A stretch of DNA of 64,000 nucleotides. Origin: Chthonobacter rhizosphaerae (GTDB lineage: Bacteria > Pseudomonadota > Alphaproteobacteria > Rhizobiales > Pleomorphomonadaceae). The position numbers were made by a program, and so were the translations under genes. Location: NCBI RefSeq assembly GCF_013839525.1, contig NZ_JACDIS010000002.1:434001-498000 (forward strand). The letters are read 5' to 3'. Below are positions 55,265 through 64,000 of the stretch, in pieces (the stretch's first letter is position 1; each line of letters begins with the position of its first letter). The notes beneath the pieces are model-generated. The model saw only the letters and a program-made list of their open reading frames with translations, was not told the origin of the DNA and ran no database searches.

Positions 55265-56599
55265 TCAGAGCTCTTCGATCCGGATCAGCCGCGGCGTCGC
55301 CGCGATGTGCCCGTCCGACTCGATCTCCTCCAGCGCGCTTCGGATCGCCGCTTCCGTGGTGGCGTAGGTGATCAGGATCACCGGCTGCGGCTCCACCGAC
55401 GCGGTGTGCGGACCGTCGGCGCGCGGCGCTTCCGTGCGCGGCGCCCGGCGGCGCTGGACGATGGATTCCAGCGAGATGCCCTTCTCGGCCATGCGCGCCG
55501 CGATGGCGGCGAACGCGCCCGGACGGTCGTTGACGGAGAGCCGCACGTAGTAGCCGCCCTCGTGCGCCTGGATCGCGGCGCGCTCATAGGGCGCGAGGTC
55601 GCGCACCGGCCGGCCGAACGTCGGCACGGCGTGGCCGCGGGCCACGTCCACCACGTCGCCGATCACCGACGAGGCGGTCGGGCCGCCGCCGGCGCCCGGG
55701 CCGACGAGCACGATCTCGCCCACCGCGTCGCCGTCGATCGCCACCGCGTTGAGGACGCCGTCGACCCGCGCGATGGCGCAGGACTTCGGCACCATGGTCG
55801 GATGCACCCGCGCCTCGATGCCGCCGTCGCCCCGGCGGGCGACGCCGAGGAGCTTGATCCGGTAGCCGAGTTCGTCCGCCGCCTCGATGTCGGCGGGCGT
55901 GATGGCCGAGATGCCTTCCACGTAGATGGCGTCCGCGTCCACCTCCACGCCGAAGGCGAGGCTGGTCAGGAGGGCGAGCTTGTGGGCGGTGTCGAAGCCC
56001 TCCACGTCGAACGTGGGATCCGCCTCGGCGTAGCCCAGGCGCTGCGCCTCGGCGAGGCAGACGTCGTAGGAGAGGTTTTCCTTCTCCATCCGCGTCAGCA
56101 TGTAGTTGCAGGTGCCGTTGAGGATACCGTAGACGCGCGTCACCTGGTTGGCCGAGAGGCTTTCCTTCAGGGTCTTGATGACCGGAATGCCGCCGGCCAC
56201 CGCCGCCTCGAAGGCGAGCGGCACGCCCTTCTCCTCCGCGAGCCGGGCGAGGTCCACCCCGTGCCGGGCGAGGAGCGCCTTGTTGGCGGTCACCACCGGC
56301 TTGCCGGCCGCCAGCGCCGCCCGCACCAGCGCCTCGGCCGGGCCGCTCGCGCCGCCGATCAGCTCCAGCACCACGTCCACGCCCGGGTCGGTCGCCAGCG
56401 CCACCGGATCGTCGTGCCAGGCGATGCCGTCAAGGTCGAGCCCGCGGTCGCGAGCGCGGTCCCGCGCGGAGACGGCGGTGACCACCACCGGCCGGCCGGC
56501 TCGCGCCGCGAGGGCGGCGGCATTGGACCGCACGATCTTCAGAACGGACGCACCGACGGTGCCGAGCCCGGCGACGCCGAGCCTGAGCGGTTTGGACAT
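55265..56599 (-). CDS. hom: Homoserine dehydrogenase
   Basis: Reduces aspartate semialdehyde to homoserine, leading to threonine and methionine. The 444-residue protein has an NAD(P) domain with GLGTVG (residues 11-16). The catalytic domain contains PVVTANKALLARHGVDLA, FEAAVAGGIPVIKTLKESLS, YGILNGTCNYMLTRM, AEADPTFDVEGFDTAHKLAL and GPGAGGGPTASSVIGD. A C-terminal ACT domain (about 345-444, RLSVNDRPGAFAAIAARMAE) follows, the usual site of threonine feedback control. An insertion of charged residues (RRAPRTEAPRADGPH) interrupts the ACT domain. The aminotransferase gene is upstream, 464 bases away. Confidence 0.96.
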   Translation of the reverse strand: MSKPLRLGVAGLGTVGASVLKIVRSNAAALAARAGRPVVVTAVSARDRARDRGLDLDGIAWHDDPVALATDPGVDVVLELIGGASGPAEALVRAALAAGKPVVTANKALLARHGVDLARLAEEKGVPLAFEAAVAGGIPVIKTLKESLSANQVTRVYGILNGTCNYMLTRMEKENLSYDVCLAEAQRLGYAEADPTFDVEGFDTAHKLALLTSLAFGVEVDADAIYVEGISAITPADIEAADELGYRIKLLGVARRGDGGIEARVHPTMVPKSCAIARVDGVLNAVAIDGDAVGEIVLVGPGAGGGPTASSVIGDVVDVARGHAVPTFGRPVRDLAPYERAAIQAHEGGYYVRLSVNDRPGAFAAIAARMAEKGISLESIVQRRRAPRTEAPRADGPHTASVEPQPVILITYATTEAAIRSALEEIESDGHIAATPRLIRIEEL

Positions 56600-57063
56600 G
56601 GGAAGCCTGATCGCCCTTCCAGATGGTTCACGGGACCGGTGCGGGGGATATCAGGTCGCCGCCCCGGAGGCAAAGGGGAAGGTCGGTGCGTCCTGTCGCG
56701 ACAGCCGCACGCGTGAGGAGACACGGGCGGAGCCGCGCACCGACAGATCGTCCGGGCCGTCGCCTTGGCGCCCGCATGCCGCAACAGCCCGATGCGGCTG
56801 AAGCCCGTGGTCGGAGCCATGCACCGACCGCCTCCGCTGGCCGTCACCCCGGCGAAGGCCGGGGCCCAACCGTCCCGGACATGGGGCTCTCGGGTGCGGA
56901 TGGAGCCGCCGACGGTCGGATCGGACGTCCGCCGGGATGACGGTGGCCGCCTGAAGCCGGCCACCCGCGACAGTCGTCAGGGTCCGGTTCATCCGGACCA
57001 TCCAGGCGTCTCCCGACGCGATCGGCCGGTCTACGGACGTCGTCCGCCCGCCCGGCCCGACCC
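56600..57063. other. Intergenic region between hom and the aminotransferase
   Basis: About 460 bases holding a diverged family I repeat pair and no supported gene. The hom promoter should lie in the part near 56600-56700, but no clear boxes were found. Confidence 0.5.
56842..56943. repeat. Family I palindromic repeat, diverged inverted pair
   Basis: Element 56842-56872 (core CACCCCGGCGAAGGCCGGGG) and a diverged inverted partner at 56913-56943 that keeps GGTCGGATC and CGCCGGGATGACGG but has lost the hairpin's left arm. About 40 bases separate them. Confidence 0.7.
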
Positions 57064-58290
57064 TCACGCCCGCTTCAGCGAGATCACGTTGTGGAGCGTC
57101 TCGTCCGCCCCGTCCATGAACTTGCGGATGTTGCGGGCCGCCTGACGAATGCGCTGCTCGTTCTCCACGAGCGCGATGCGCACGTAGTCGTCGCCGTGCT
57201 CGCCGAAGCCGATGCCCGGCGCCACCGCCACGTCCGCCTTCTCGATCAGGAGCTTGGCGAACTCCAGGCTGCCCAGCGCCTTGAACTTGTCCGGCAGGGG
57301 CGCCCAGGCGAACATCGAGGCTTTCGGCGACGGGATCGTCCAGCCGGCGCGGCCGAAGCTCTCCACCATCACGTCGCGGCGGCGCTTGTAGGTGGCGCGC
57401 ACCTCCTCGATGTGCTTGTCGGCGTCCGGCGCGTTCAGGGCGGCGGCGGCGGCCACCTGGATCGGCGTGAAGGCGCCGTAGTCCAGATAGCTCTTCACCC
57501 GCGACAGCGCCGCGATCAGCCGCTCGTTGCCGACGGCGAAGCCCATGCGCCAGCCGGCCATGGAGAAGGTCTTGGACATGGAGGTGAACTCGACCGCAAC
57601 CTCCAGGGCGCCCGGCACCTGCAGGATGGAGGGCGGCGGCACGCCGTCGAAATAGATCTCCGAATAGGCGAGGTCCGACAGGACGAACACGCCGTGCTTG
57701 CGGGCGAAGGCCACCACGTCGCGGTAGAAGTCGAGTTCGACCACCTCTGCGGTCGGGTTCGACGGATAGCAGAGCACCATGGCGATCGGCTTCGGGATCG
57801 AATGGATCACCGCCCGCTCGAGCGCATGGAAGAACTCCGGCCCCGGCGTCACCGGGATGGAGCGGATCACGCCGCCGACCATCAGGAAGCCGAAGGCGTG
57901 GATCGGGTAGCTGGGGTTCGGGCACAGCACCACGTCGCCCGGCGCGGTGATCGCCTGGGCCATGTTGGCGAAGCCCTCCTTCGACCCGAGGGTGGCGACC
58001 ACCTGGGTGTTCGGGTCGAGCTTCACGCCGAACCGGCGGTCGTAGTAGGCCGCCTGCGCCCTCCGAAGCCCGGCGATGCCGCGCGACGCCGAATAGCCGT
58101 GGGTGTCCGGGCGCTGCACCGTCTCGATCATCTTGTCGACGATGTGCTTGGGCGTCGGCAGGTCCGGGTTGCCCATGCCGAGGTCCACGATGTCTGCGCC
58201 TGCTGCCCGCGCGCTCGCCTTCAGCCGGTTCACCTGCTCGAAGACGTAGGGGGGAAGGCGCTTGATCTTGTGGAACTCGTCGTTGCTCAT
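57064..58290 (-). CDS. PLP aminotransferase, AlaC/LL-DAP-aminotransferase-like
   Basis: A 408-residue class I/II aminotransferase. Features: PPYVFEQVNRLKASARAAG near the N-terminus, DIVDLGMGNPDLPTP, HGYSASRGIAGLRRA, VVATLGSKEGFANMA, VLCYPSNPTAEVVEL, VLSDLAYSEIYFDG and the PLP-binding Lys240 in SMSKTFSMAGWRMGF. This group is annotated as alanine-synthesising AlaC or as LL-diaminopimelate aminotransferase; with dapA elsewhere in the window and no other dap genes near, the sequence alone does not decide. The start at 58290 (MSNDEFHKIKRLPPY) is typical. hom lies downstream. Confidence 0.92.
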   Translation of the reverse strand: MSNDEFHKIKRLPPYVFEQVNRLKASARAAGADIVDLGMGNPDLPTPKHIVDKMIETVQRPDTHGYSASRGIAGLRRAQAAYYDRRFGVKLDPNTQVVATLGSKEGFANMAQAITAPGDVVLCPNPSYPIHAFGFLMVGGVIRSIPVTPGPEFFHALERAVIHSIPKPIAMVLCYPSNPTAEVVELDFYRDVVAFARKHGVFVLSDLAYSEIYFDGVPPPSILQVPGALEVAVEFTSMSKTFSMAGWRMGFAVGNERLIAALSRVKSYLDYGAFTPIQVAAAAALNAPDADKHIEEVRATYKRRRDVMVESFGRAGWTIPSPKASMFAWAPLPDKFKALGSLEFAKLLIEKADVAVAPGIGFGEHGDDYVRIALVENEQRIRQAARNIRKFMDGADETLHNVISLKRA

Positions 58291-58441
58291 GGTCGTCTGT
58301 CCTGGTGGGCCGATCCGGCGGCCGGACTGCCGGTTTCCATCGAACCGGGGGTTAAGCTTCTAGCACCGTTCCGGACATCGCAGAAACGGGAAACCGGGGT
58401 ACGCTCGCGTCAAAACGTCGGGGGCCGGCGACGCCGTCCGG

Positions 58442-58846
58442 TCAGGGCGCCGGCTTGTCCGGGCAGACCACCAGCTTCGGGTCGCAGGGCTGCGCGCCGG
58501 CCGGCGGCACGGTGCCGGCCGCGTCGAGGAGCTTGCGGGCCTCCTCGTTCTGCTGCTGGCGGATGATGGCGAGCGCCATGGCGGAGGGCAGCTTGTCGTC
58601 GGCCCGCCGGCCGGCGGAGGCCTGGGCGGAGCCGAGCCGCTTCAGGTCGCGCTCCAGGGCCGCCTGCTGGGTCTCGCTGCGCAGGGGCACGGCCGAGGCG
58701 GCGGGGTCGGCGACCGGCAGGGTCGTCTGGACATAGTCCGACGGCCCTCCCCCGCAGGCCGCAAGCGCCAGCACCAGGCCGGCGACCGCGAACCGGCTTT
58801 TGCCACGAAGGAGCGGGACCGAAACCGTCCTCAAGAGAGTTCCCAT
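58442..58846 (-). CDS. Small lipoprotein, function unknown
   Basis: A 134-residue protein with a lipoprotein signal: basic N-terminus, hydrophobic segment (FAVAGLVLALAAC) and lipobox LAAC, giving a lipid-modified Cys near residue 32. The mature part is about 100 residues, with a charged helical stretch (RSETQQAALERDLKRLGSAQ, then AMALAIIRQQQNEEARKLLD) and a Pro-rich end with two Cys. It resembles uncharacterised Rhizobiales lipoproteins; I assign no role. It is divergent from phaC. Confidence 0.75.
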   Translation of the reverse strand: MGTLLRTVSVPLLRGKSRFAVAGLVLALAACGGGPSDYVQTTLPVADPAASAVPLRSETQQAALERDLKRLGSAQASAGRRADDKLPSAMALAIIRQQQNEEARKLLDAAGTVPPAGAQPCDPKLVVCPDKPAP

Positions 58847-59082
58847 GGCATGCCGTCCTTCATTGCGTCGGTCGCGGCACGATCGGCCACGCTTGGTAAG
58901 GGTCGGGTTAACGCGCCTTGGATCGTGTCGGCTTTCATCTTAGGCGGGCTTTCACGGATTGTCCCGTCGTCGCGCAGCCGTCATGTCACAAGGTGTAATG
59001 CGCATGGAGCCGGTTCCCCCTGTCAAACCGGGCGAACGGTCTCTAACATGAACGGCGAACCGAGAGCCCGGGGAACGAGCCG

Positions 59083-60900
59083 ATGAGCGAGAAAGAGAAG
59101 ACCTCGGGAGGAGGGCCCCTTCTCAACTACATCATCAACAATCCGGAGGCGTTCGCCCACAACATGGCGAACATCGTGGAGCAGTTCGGAAAGGCCGCCG
59201 CCGCCTATGTGGAGCCGCGCGAGAAGGGCGCCGTCAAGCCGACCCTCGCGGACGAACTGACCGAGGTCACCAAGACCCTCGCCAAGGTGGGCGACTGGTG
59301 GACCCGCGATCCCCAGCGCTATCTGGAGGCGCAGACCCGGCTCGCCACCGGCTACATGGACCTGTGGTCCCAGGCGATGCGCAAGGCCATGGGCGAGGAG
59401 GCCCGCCCGGTCGCCGAGCCGGAGCCCGGCGACAAGCGCTTCACCGATCCGGAATGGCGCGAGAACCAGTTCTACGATGTCCTGAAGCAGGCCTACCTGA
59501 TCTCCACCCGCTGGGCGCAGGGCCTGGTGGACGAGGCGCACGGGCTCGACGAGCACACCCGCCACAAGGCCGACTTCTACGTCCGCCAGATCGCGGCGGC
59601 CATGAGCCCGTCCAACTACGTGCTGACCAATCCGGAGCTCATGCGCGAGACCATCTCGTCCAACGCGGAGAACCTCGCCCGGGGCATGCGGATGCTGGCC
59701 GAGGACATCAAGGCCGGCGGCGGCGACCTGAAGATCCGCCAGTCCGACACCACGAAGTTCAAGGTCGGCGTCAACCTCGCGCTCACGCCGGGCAAGGTGG
59801 TGCACGAGAACGAGGTCTGCCAGATCATCCAGTACGAGCCCACCACCGAGAAGGTGCTGAAGCGGCCGCTCCTGATCGTGCCCCCCTGGATCAACAAGTA
59901 CTACATCCTGGATCTCACGCCGGAAAAGTCGTTCATCAAGTGGGCCGTCGACCAGGGCCACACCGTCTTCGTGATCTCGTGGGTGAACCCGGACGAGCGC
60001 CACGCCGGCAAGAGCTTCGAGCACTACATGCGCGAGGGCATCTTCGAGGCCCTGGACGTGGTCCACAAGGTCACCCGGGTGAAGGAGGTGAACGCCATCG
60101 GCTACTGCGTCGGCGGCACGCTGCTCGCCGTCACCCTCGCCTACATGGCGGCCGTGGGCGACGACCGCATCCGCAGCGCGACCCTCTTCACCACCCAGGT
60201 GGACTTCCAGAACGCCGGCGATCTCAAGGTGTTCGTTGACGAGGAGCAGATCCGCATCCTGGAGGAGCGCATGAAGGAGCGCGGCTTCCTGGAGGGCTCC
60301 AAGATGGCGGCGGCGTTCAATTCGCTGCGCGAGAACGACCTGATCTGGCCGTACTTCGTGAACAACTACATGCGCGGCAAGGAGCCCTTCCCGTTCGACC
60401 TCCTGTTCTGGAACTCCGATTCCACCCGGATGCCGGCCGCGAACCACAGCTTCTATCTGCGCAACTGCTATCTGGACAACACGCTCGCCAAGGGCGCCAT
60501 GGAGGTGGCGGGAGTGAAGCTGGACCTGAAGAAGGTCACCATCCCGATCTACAATCTCGCCACCAAGGAGGACCACATCGCCCCGGCGAAGTCGGTCTTC
60601 CACGGCTCGTCCCTGTTCGGCGGCCCGGTGAAGTTCGTGATGTCCGGCTCCGGGCATATCGCGGGCGTCATCAACCACCCGACGCGCAACAAGTACCAGT
60701 ACTGGACCGGCGGCCCCGCCGAGGGGGCGCTGGAGGAATGGACCAGGACAGCCACGGAAACCGCCGGCTCCTGGTGGCCGGACTGGCACGCCTGGATCGT
60801 CGAGCAGGATCCCACGATGGTGAAGGCCCGGCGCATCGGCGGCGGTCGCCTGAACCCCATCGAGGACGCGCCGGGCCGTTACGTGAGGACGCCGGCCTGA
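59083..60900 (+). CDS. phaC: Class I poly(3-hydroxybutyrate) synthase
   Basis: Polymerises 3-hydroxybutyryl-CoA into PHB on granules. The 605-residue length fits class I. The lipase-like box is GYCVGGT with nucleophile Cys342; the acid is Asp in [14 protein letters not shown] and the base His in [13 protein letters not shown]. Other conserved parts include [29 protein letters not shown] and WYLRNCYL-like [12 protein letters not shown]. The N-terminal domain (1-200) is typical. No phaA, phaB, phaR or phasin gene is next to it. The 236-base divergent gap with the lipoprotein gene should hold its promoter. Confidence 0.97.
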   Translation: MSEKEKTSGGGPLLNYIINNPEAFAHNMANIVEQFGKAAAAYVEPREKGAVKPTLADELTEVTKTLAKVGDWWTRDPQRYLEAQTRLATGYMDLWSQAMRKAMGEEARPVAEPEPGDKRFTDPEWRENQFYDVLKQAYLISTRWAQGLVDEAHGLDEHTRHKADFYVRQIAAAMSPSNYVLTNPELMRETISSNAENLARGMRMLAEDIKAGGGDLKIRQSDTTKFKVGVNLALTPGKVVHENEVCQIIQYEPTTEKVLKRPLLIVPPWINKYYILDLTPEKSFIKWAVDQGHTVFVISWVNPDERHAGKSFEHYMREGIFEALDVVHKVTRVKEVNAIGYCVGGTLLAVTLAYMAAVGDDRIRSATLFTTQVDFQNAGDLKVFVDEEQIRILEERMKERGFLEGSKMAAAFNSLRENDLIWPYFVNNYMRGKEPFPFDLLFWNSDSTRMPAANHSFYLRNCYLDNTLAKGAMEVAGVKLDLKKVTIPIYNLATKEDHIAPAKSVFHGSSLFGGPVKFVMSGSGHIAGVINHPTRNKYQYWTGGPAEGALEEWTRTATETAGSWWPDWHAWIVEQDPTMVKARRIGGGRLNPIEDAPGRYVRTPA

Positions 60901-60922
60901 GGGCCGGCTCCGGCCGAAAGGG

Positions 60923-61285
60923 TCAGTTGCGCCGCCCGCCCAGGCAGGCCAGCGCGGCGATCAGCCATCCGGCCATCATGAGGAGCCCGCCGAGCGGCGC
61001 CGCCAAGGGAAAGAGCGCGCCGCCCAGCACCGCCCTCGCCGTCAGGTCGCCGGAGAAGAGCGCCACGCCGATGAGCATCACCAGCGACGCGATGTGCCGG
61101 ATCCGGTTGGAGCCGACCGCCGGCACCGACAGGGCGATGAGCGCCGCCGCGTGGATCAGCAGCATCTTGCCCGCCGTGTCCAGCGACGTGCCCGCATACG
61201 CATGGGAACCGGCGGCGGACGCCGCCACGCCGGCGGCTCCGCCGAGACCCGCCGCCACCCGAATGACCCTGTCCATGACCGCCAT
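60923..61285 (-). CDS. DUF423 membrane protein
   Basis: About 120 residues with four hydrophobic segments of the DUF423 (YgdD) family: ASAAGSHAYAG (families usually have GAFGAHAL), MLLIHAAALIALS, LIGVALFSGDLTARA and APLGGLLMMAGWLIAALACL. No function is established. The start at 61285 is preferred for its GGGGG sequence about 6 bases upstream; ATG 61276 is possible. It converges with phaC and is divergent from the methyltransferase gene. Confidence 0.88.
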   Translation of the reverse strand: MAVMDRVIRVAAGLGGAAGVAASAAGSHAYAGTSLDTAGKMLLIHAAALIALSVPAVGSNRIRHIASLVMLIGVALFSGDLTARAVLGGALFPLAAPLGGLLMMAGWLIAALACLGGRRN

Positions 61286-61441
61286 GCACGCCCCCACCCG
61301 ACCCATCCGTCCGATGGCCGGCGCGATGCTCCGGCCCGTTCGCGGTCAAGCCAAGTCCAAGTATTGGACGAACATGTGGCCGGCGTGCGAGTCGGACAAT
61401 ATGAGGATGTCCGAACTCTTGTGGCGAACCAGGGCGGCCCG

Positions 61442-62248
61442 ATGATCGCACCCGTCTTCATCGACGATCCCGCGGATCCGCGCGTCTCAGCCTACATGAA
61501 CGTCCGGGACCGGGATCTCGCCGGCGCCCACGGAGGGCTCTTCGTGGCCGAGGGCGAGACGGTGCTCTCGGTGCTCCTCGACTCGCCGCTGTTCGCGGCC
61601 GAGTCGGTGCTGGTCGCGGAGAACCGGATCAATGGCTTGGCGGGGCGGCTTGAAGCCGCGCTCGAAGTCCCGGTGTTCGTGGCGAGCCAGGCGGTGATGG
61701 ACCGGATCGTGGGATTTCCGATCCACCGGGGCGTCCTCGCCGTCGGCCGGCGCGGTCCGGACCGCGACGCCTCGTCCCTCCTGGCCGATCGCCCGGACCT
61801 GGTGGTCGGGGCCGTCGGGATCGCCAACCACGACAACATGGGCGGCCTCTTCCGCAACGCCGCCGCCTTCGGGGCGGGCGCGGTCCTCCTCGACGACACC
61901 GCCTGCGACCCGCTCTATCGCAAGGCGATCCGCGTGTCGGTCGGCGGCGTCCTGAAGGTGCCGTTCGCCCGCGCGGGTGATGGAGCTGACCTGATCAAGC
62001 TGTTGCGGGAGCACGGCTATTTGCCGATCGGCCTGTCGCCGCGTGGCCGGCTGCGGCTGGACGAGGTGGATCCGGCGACCCGGCCCGCGCTCATCCTCGG
62101 CACCGAGGGGCCGGGGCTTCCGGACGACCTGCTCGACCGGACCGAGACCGTGCGGATCGACATGGCCGGCGGATTCGACAGCCTCAACGTGGCGACCACC
62201 GCGGGAATCGCGCTCTACGAGCTGAGCCGCCGCCGCCTCAGCCGCTGA
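61442..62248 (+). CDS. SpoU/TrmH-family RNA 2'-O-methyltransferase
   Basis: A 268-residue SPOUT-class methyltransferase. The N-terminal substrate-binding part (about 1-105) reads LFVAEGETVLSVLLDS. The catalytic domain has motif 1 IANHDNMGGLFRNAAAFG (Asn and Arg), motif 2 ALILGTEGPGLPDDLL and motif 3 IDMAGGFDSLNVATTAGIAL. It forms a knotted dimer in known relatives and methylates 2'-OH of tRNA or rRNA; the target here is unknown. The ATG at 61442 fits the family; the frame is open earlier. Its end overlaps the ABC ATPase gene by 11 bases on the opposite strand. Confidence 0.92.
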   Translation: MIAPVFIDDPADPRVSAYMNVRDRDLAGAHGGLFVAEGETVLSVLLDSPLFAAESVLVAENRINGLAGRLEAALEVPVFVASQAVMDRIVGFPIHRGVLAVGRRGPDRDASSLLADRPDLVVGAVGIANHDNMGGLFRNAAAFGAGAVLLDDTACDPLYRKAIRVSVGGVLKVPFARAGDGADLIKLLREHGYLPIGLSPRGRLRLDEVDPATRPALILGTEGPGLPDDLLDRTETVRIDMAGGFDSLNVATTAGIALYELSRRRLSR

Positions 62249-63287
62249 CGGGCTGGAGAGCCTCCGGGGGCAGGTGGACGGCGACCGGGTCGCCCACCCC
62301 ATGGCCCGCCGCCGCTTCCGCCGGAACGGCGACAACGAGCATGTCGGTCGCGGCCGCGACGGTGGCGACCACGTGGGTGCCGCGATACTCCAAGCTCTTG
62401 ATGCTGCACGCGAATGTGTTGACGCCAGAGGTGCCGCTGCCGGCGGACAGGCGGATCCGCTCGGGGCGGATCACGACGGCCGTGGCCTCCGGAGGCGGCG
62501 GGGCGGCGAGGGTCAGCGTGCCGATCGAGGTGGTGACGGAGCGACCGTCGAAGCGACCGTCGAGCACGTTGGTGGCGCCCATGAACAGGGCGACGGCGCG
62601 GGTCAGCGGCCGTTCGAAGACGTCGGCGGGCCGGCCGTGGCGGGCGAGTTCGCCGGCGAGCATGACGGCCGTCCGATCCGCCACCGCGACCGCCTCCTCA
62701 CGGTCGTGTGTAACGAAAAGCGTCGTGATTCCAGTCTGATGCTGGGCGCGGCGGATGAGGTCCCGCATGTCGAGCCGGAGCTCCGGGTCGAGGTCCGACA
62801 GCGGCTCGTCGAGGAGAAGCACAGCGGGTTCGACCACCAGCGCGCGGGCGAGCGCGACCCGCTGGGCCTGGCCGCCGGAGAGTTCGGACGGGCGGCGGGA
62901 TTCCAGGCCGGGGAGCTGCACCAGATCGAGCATGTCGGCCACCTTCGACCGGATCACGGCCGGGTCGACGCCGCGCATCCTCAGGCCGAAACCCACGTTT
63001 TCCGCCACGGACATATGCGGAAAGAGGCGATGGTCCTGTCCCATCAGGACGGCGCCGCGCCGCTCAGGCGGGATGCCAGCCATCGGCTGGCCGCCGATGA
63101 GGATGCGGCCGGCGTCGGGTTCGGCGAGGCCGGCGATCAGGCGCAGGACCGTGGATTTCCCGCAGCCGGACGGACCCACCAGGGTGGTGAGCGTGCCGGC
63201 GGGGAGGTCCAGGTCGAAGCCGCGGACGGCGGGACGGGGGGCGCCGGGATAGGTTTTCGTGAGGGATTCCAGGACGATGCGGCTCAC
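62238..63287 (-). CDS. ABC transporter ATP-binding protein (PotA-like, with TOBE domain)
   Basis: A 349-residue ATPase. Walker A is GPSGCGKS (residues 38-45), the signature is ELSGGQAQRVALARAL, Walker B is AVLLLDEPLSDLDP and the switch His is FVTHDREEAVAVAD. The C-terminal part (about 240-349) is a TOBE-type domain, as in importers of polyamines, sugars, iron or thiamine. The start is GTG at 63287, overlapping the permease stop. The substrate cannot be told because the binding protein lies outside the window. Confidence 0.93.
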   Translation of the reverse strand: MSRIVLESLTKTYPGAPRPAVRGFDLDLPAGTLTTLVGPSGCGKSTVLRLIAGLAEPDAGRILIGGQPMAGIPPERRGAVLMGQDHRLFPHMSVAENVGFGLRMRGVDPAVIRSKVADMLDLVQLPGLESRRPSELSGGQAQRVALARALVVEPAVLLLDEPLSDLDPELRLDMRDLIRRAQHQTGITTLFVTHDREEAVAVADRTAVMLAGELARHGRPADVFERPLTRAVALFMGATNVLDGRFDGRSVTTSIGTLTLAAPPPPEATAVVIRPERIRLSAGSGTSGVNTFACSIKSLEYRGTHVVATVAAATDMLVVAVPAEAAAGHGVGDPVAVHLPPEALQPVSG

Positions 63288-64000
63288 GACGTGGTCCGCT
63301 CCCGGGCGGCGGCGGCGGCGAGGATGCGGGCGGACAGGACGAGGGCGAGAACCCCCGGCAGCACCGTCAGGACGGCGATGGCGCCGGCGACGTCCTGCCG
63401 GCCCGCCGTGACGAACTGCATGAGAATCAACGGCATGGTCGGAACCCGGCCGGATCCGACGAGGAGCGTCAGCCCGTACTGGCTCCAGGATACCAGGAAG
63501 GCGAAGAGGGCCGCGACCGCGAGACCGGGGGCAAGGAGCGGAACGGTGACGTGGCGGAGGACCTGGGACGGCGTCGCGCCGAGGCTGCGGGCCTGATCCT
63601 CCAGGCCGGTGTCGAAGGCGGAGAAGACGCTGGCGGACACCAGAATGACGTACGGCAATGTGGGGATGATGTGGGCGAGGACGACGCCCGGGACGGTGCC
63701 GGCGAGGCCGATTTTCAGGAACACGGCGTGCAGGCCCATGGCGACCGCGAGCGGCGGCACGACCAGCGGGGCGAGCACCAGGACCTCCACGAGCCGCCGG
63801 CCGGGAAACCGGTGGAGCGCCAGTGCCCGGCCGGCGGGGACGCCGAACAGCATGGCGAGCCCGGTCGCCGAAAGCGCGATCAGGACCGACCGGCCGAGCG
63901 CGGCGGGCACACCCGAGGTGGCCGAGAAGACGGACGTCCAGGCAGACAGATCAAGGGTTTGCGGCACGATGGCCGGGTAGAACCAGGCGCGCGTCACCGA
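63284..64000 (-). CDS. ABC transporter permease (5' end cut by window)
   Basis: At least 237 residues of a BPD-type inner-membrane permease with about five hydrophobic segments. The EAA loop is DTGLEDQARSLGATPSQVLRHVTVPLLAPG, given here only in part: EDQARSLGATPSQVLRHVT. The N-terminal visible sequence WFYPAIVPQTLDLSAW normally follows the first membrane helix, so the true start lies beyond the right edge. It overlaps the ATPase gene by GTGA. The layout resembles PotC-type subunits. Confidence 0.9.
   Translation of the reverse strand, partial: SVTRAWFYPAIVPQTLDLSAWTSVFSATSGVPAALGRSVLIALSATGLAMLFGVPAGRALALHRFPGRRLVEVLVLAPLVVPPLAVAMGLHAVFLKIGLAGTVPGVVLAHIIPTLPYVILVSASVFSAFDTGLEDQARSLGATPSQVLRHVTVPLLAPGLAVAALFAFLVSWSQYGLTLLVGSGRVPTMPLILMQFVTAGRQDVAGAIAVLTVLPGVLALVLSARILAAAAARERTTS

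Noticed and set aside
58847-59082. PhaR-type binding site upstream of phaC
   Set aside because: No paired TTGC motifs of the kind reported for PhaR were found in the gap.

Overview
The window looks like core chromosome of a very GC-rich alphaproteobacterium, most likely of the order Hyphomicrobiales (Rhizobiales). The reasons are the dusB(nifR3)-ntrB-ntrC cluster divergent from a fused ispDF gene, a pdhA-pdhB-pdhC-lpd cluster whose E1-beta carries its own lipoyl domain, a phosphatidylcholine synthase, a PuuD-type urate hydroxylase, a class I PHB synthase and a malyl-CoA-lyase-like gene. The genus cannot be told from the sequence. I saw no rRNA, tRNA, CRISPR array, prophage or insertion sequence. 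Most of the window is housekeeping. GC content and codon statements are by eye, not computed.

Layout. 1-7.3 kb: DUF808 membrane protein (cut by the left edge), dapA-smpB, a lytic transglycosylase coupled to an alpha/beta hydrolase, and metC. 7.3-11.4 kb: a tightly overlapped minus-strand operon (GT39/ArnT-like transferase, PAP2 phosphatase, GT2 transferase, LAB_N protein) that looks like a lipid A or polyprenyl-phosphate sugar modification pathway. 11.7-20.8 kb: NhaP2-type antiporter, a Gly/Ser/Thr-rich secreted peptide, pcs, DUF2182 protein, UbiH-like hydroxylase, AEC transporter, LpxL-like acyltransferase and an HpcH/HpaI (malyl-CoA lyase-like) enzyme. 20.9-24.1 kb: a chemoreceptor next to an orphan TRAP solute-binding protein, somewhat less GC-rich than its neighbours. 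24.3-31.9 kb: ntrC, ntrB, dusB, ispDF, cinA/pncC, ratA-like, lipA and a YeaQ-like protein. 32-33 kb: a small chemoreceptor with inverted domain order. 33.3-39.5 kb: pyruvate dehydrogenase cluster, interrupted between pdhC and lpd by a GIY-YIG nuclease gene bracketed by palindromic repeats. 39.8-50.8 kb: FtsB-like protein, gyrA, urate hydroxylase and a 1828-residue alpha-2-macroglobulin. 50.9-58.8 kb: Ldh-type oxidoreductase, recJ, glpX, hom, an AlaC/DapL-like aminotransferase and a small lipoprotein. 59-64 kb: phaC, DUF423 protein, a SpoU-type RNA methyltransferase and an ABC transporter (ATPase plus permease, the latter cut by the right edge).

How it fits together. Several genes feed central carbon and acetyl-CoA metabolism: the PDH complex with its lipoyl synthase, phaC for storage, the CoA-ester lyase and glpX. 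Others serve aspartate-family amino acids and cell wall (dapA, hom, aminotransferase, metC, lytic transglycosylase). A third group shapes the envelope (LpxL-like, pcs, the GT39/PAP2/GT2/LAB_N operon, alpha-2-macroglobulin).

The least explained material lies between the genes. A palindromic repeat family, often as inverted pairs, occurs at four loci, and one of these brackets the GIY-YIG nuclease gene. A second family has two hairpins whose stems differ by compensatory changes between copies. A 25-bp tandem repeat lies upstream of recJ. The GIY-YIG/repeat association and the two chemosensory genes are the best candidates for something not yet well described.
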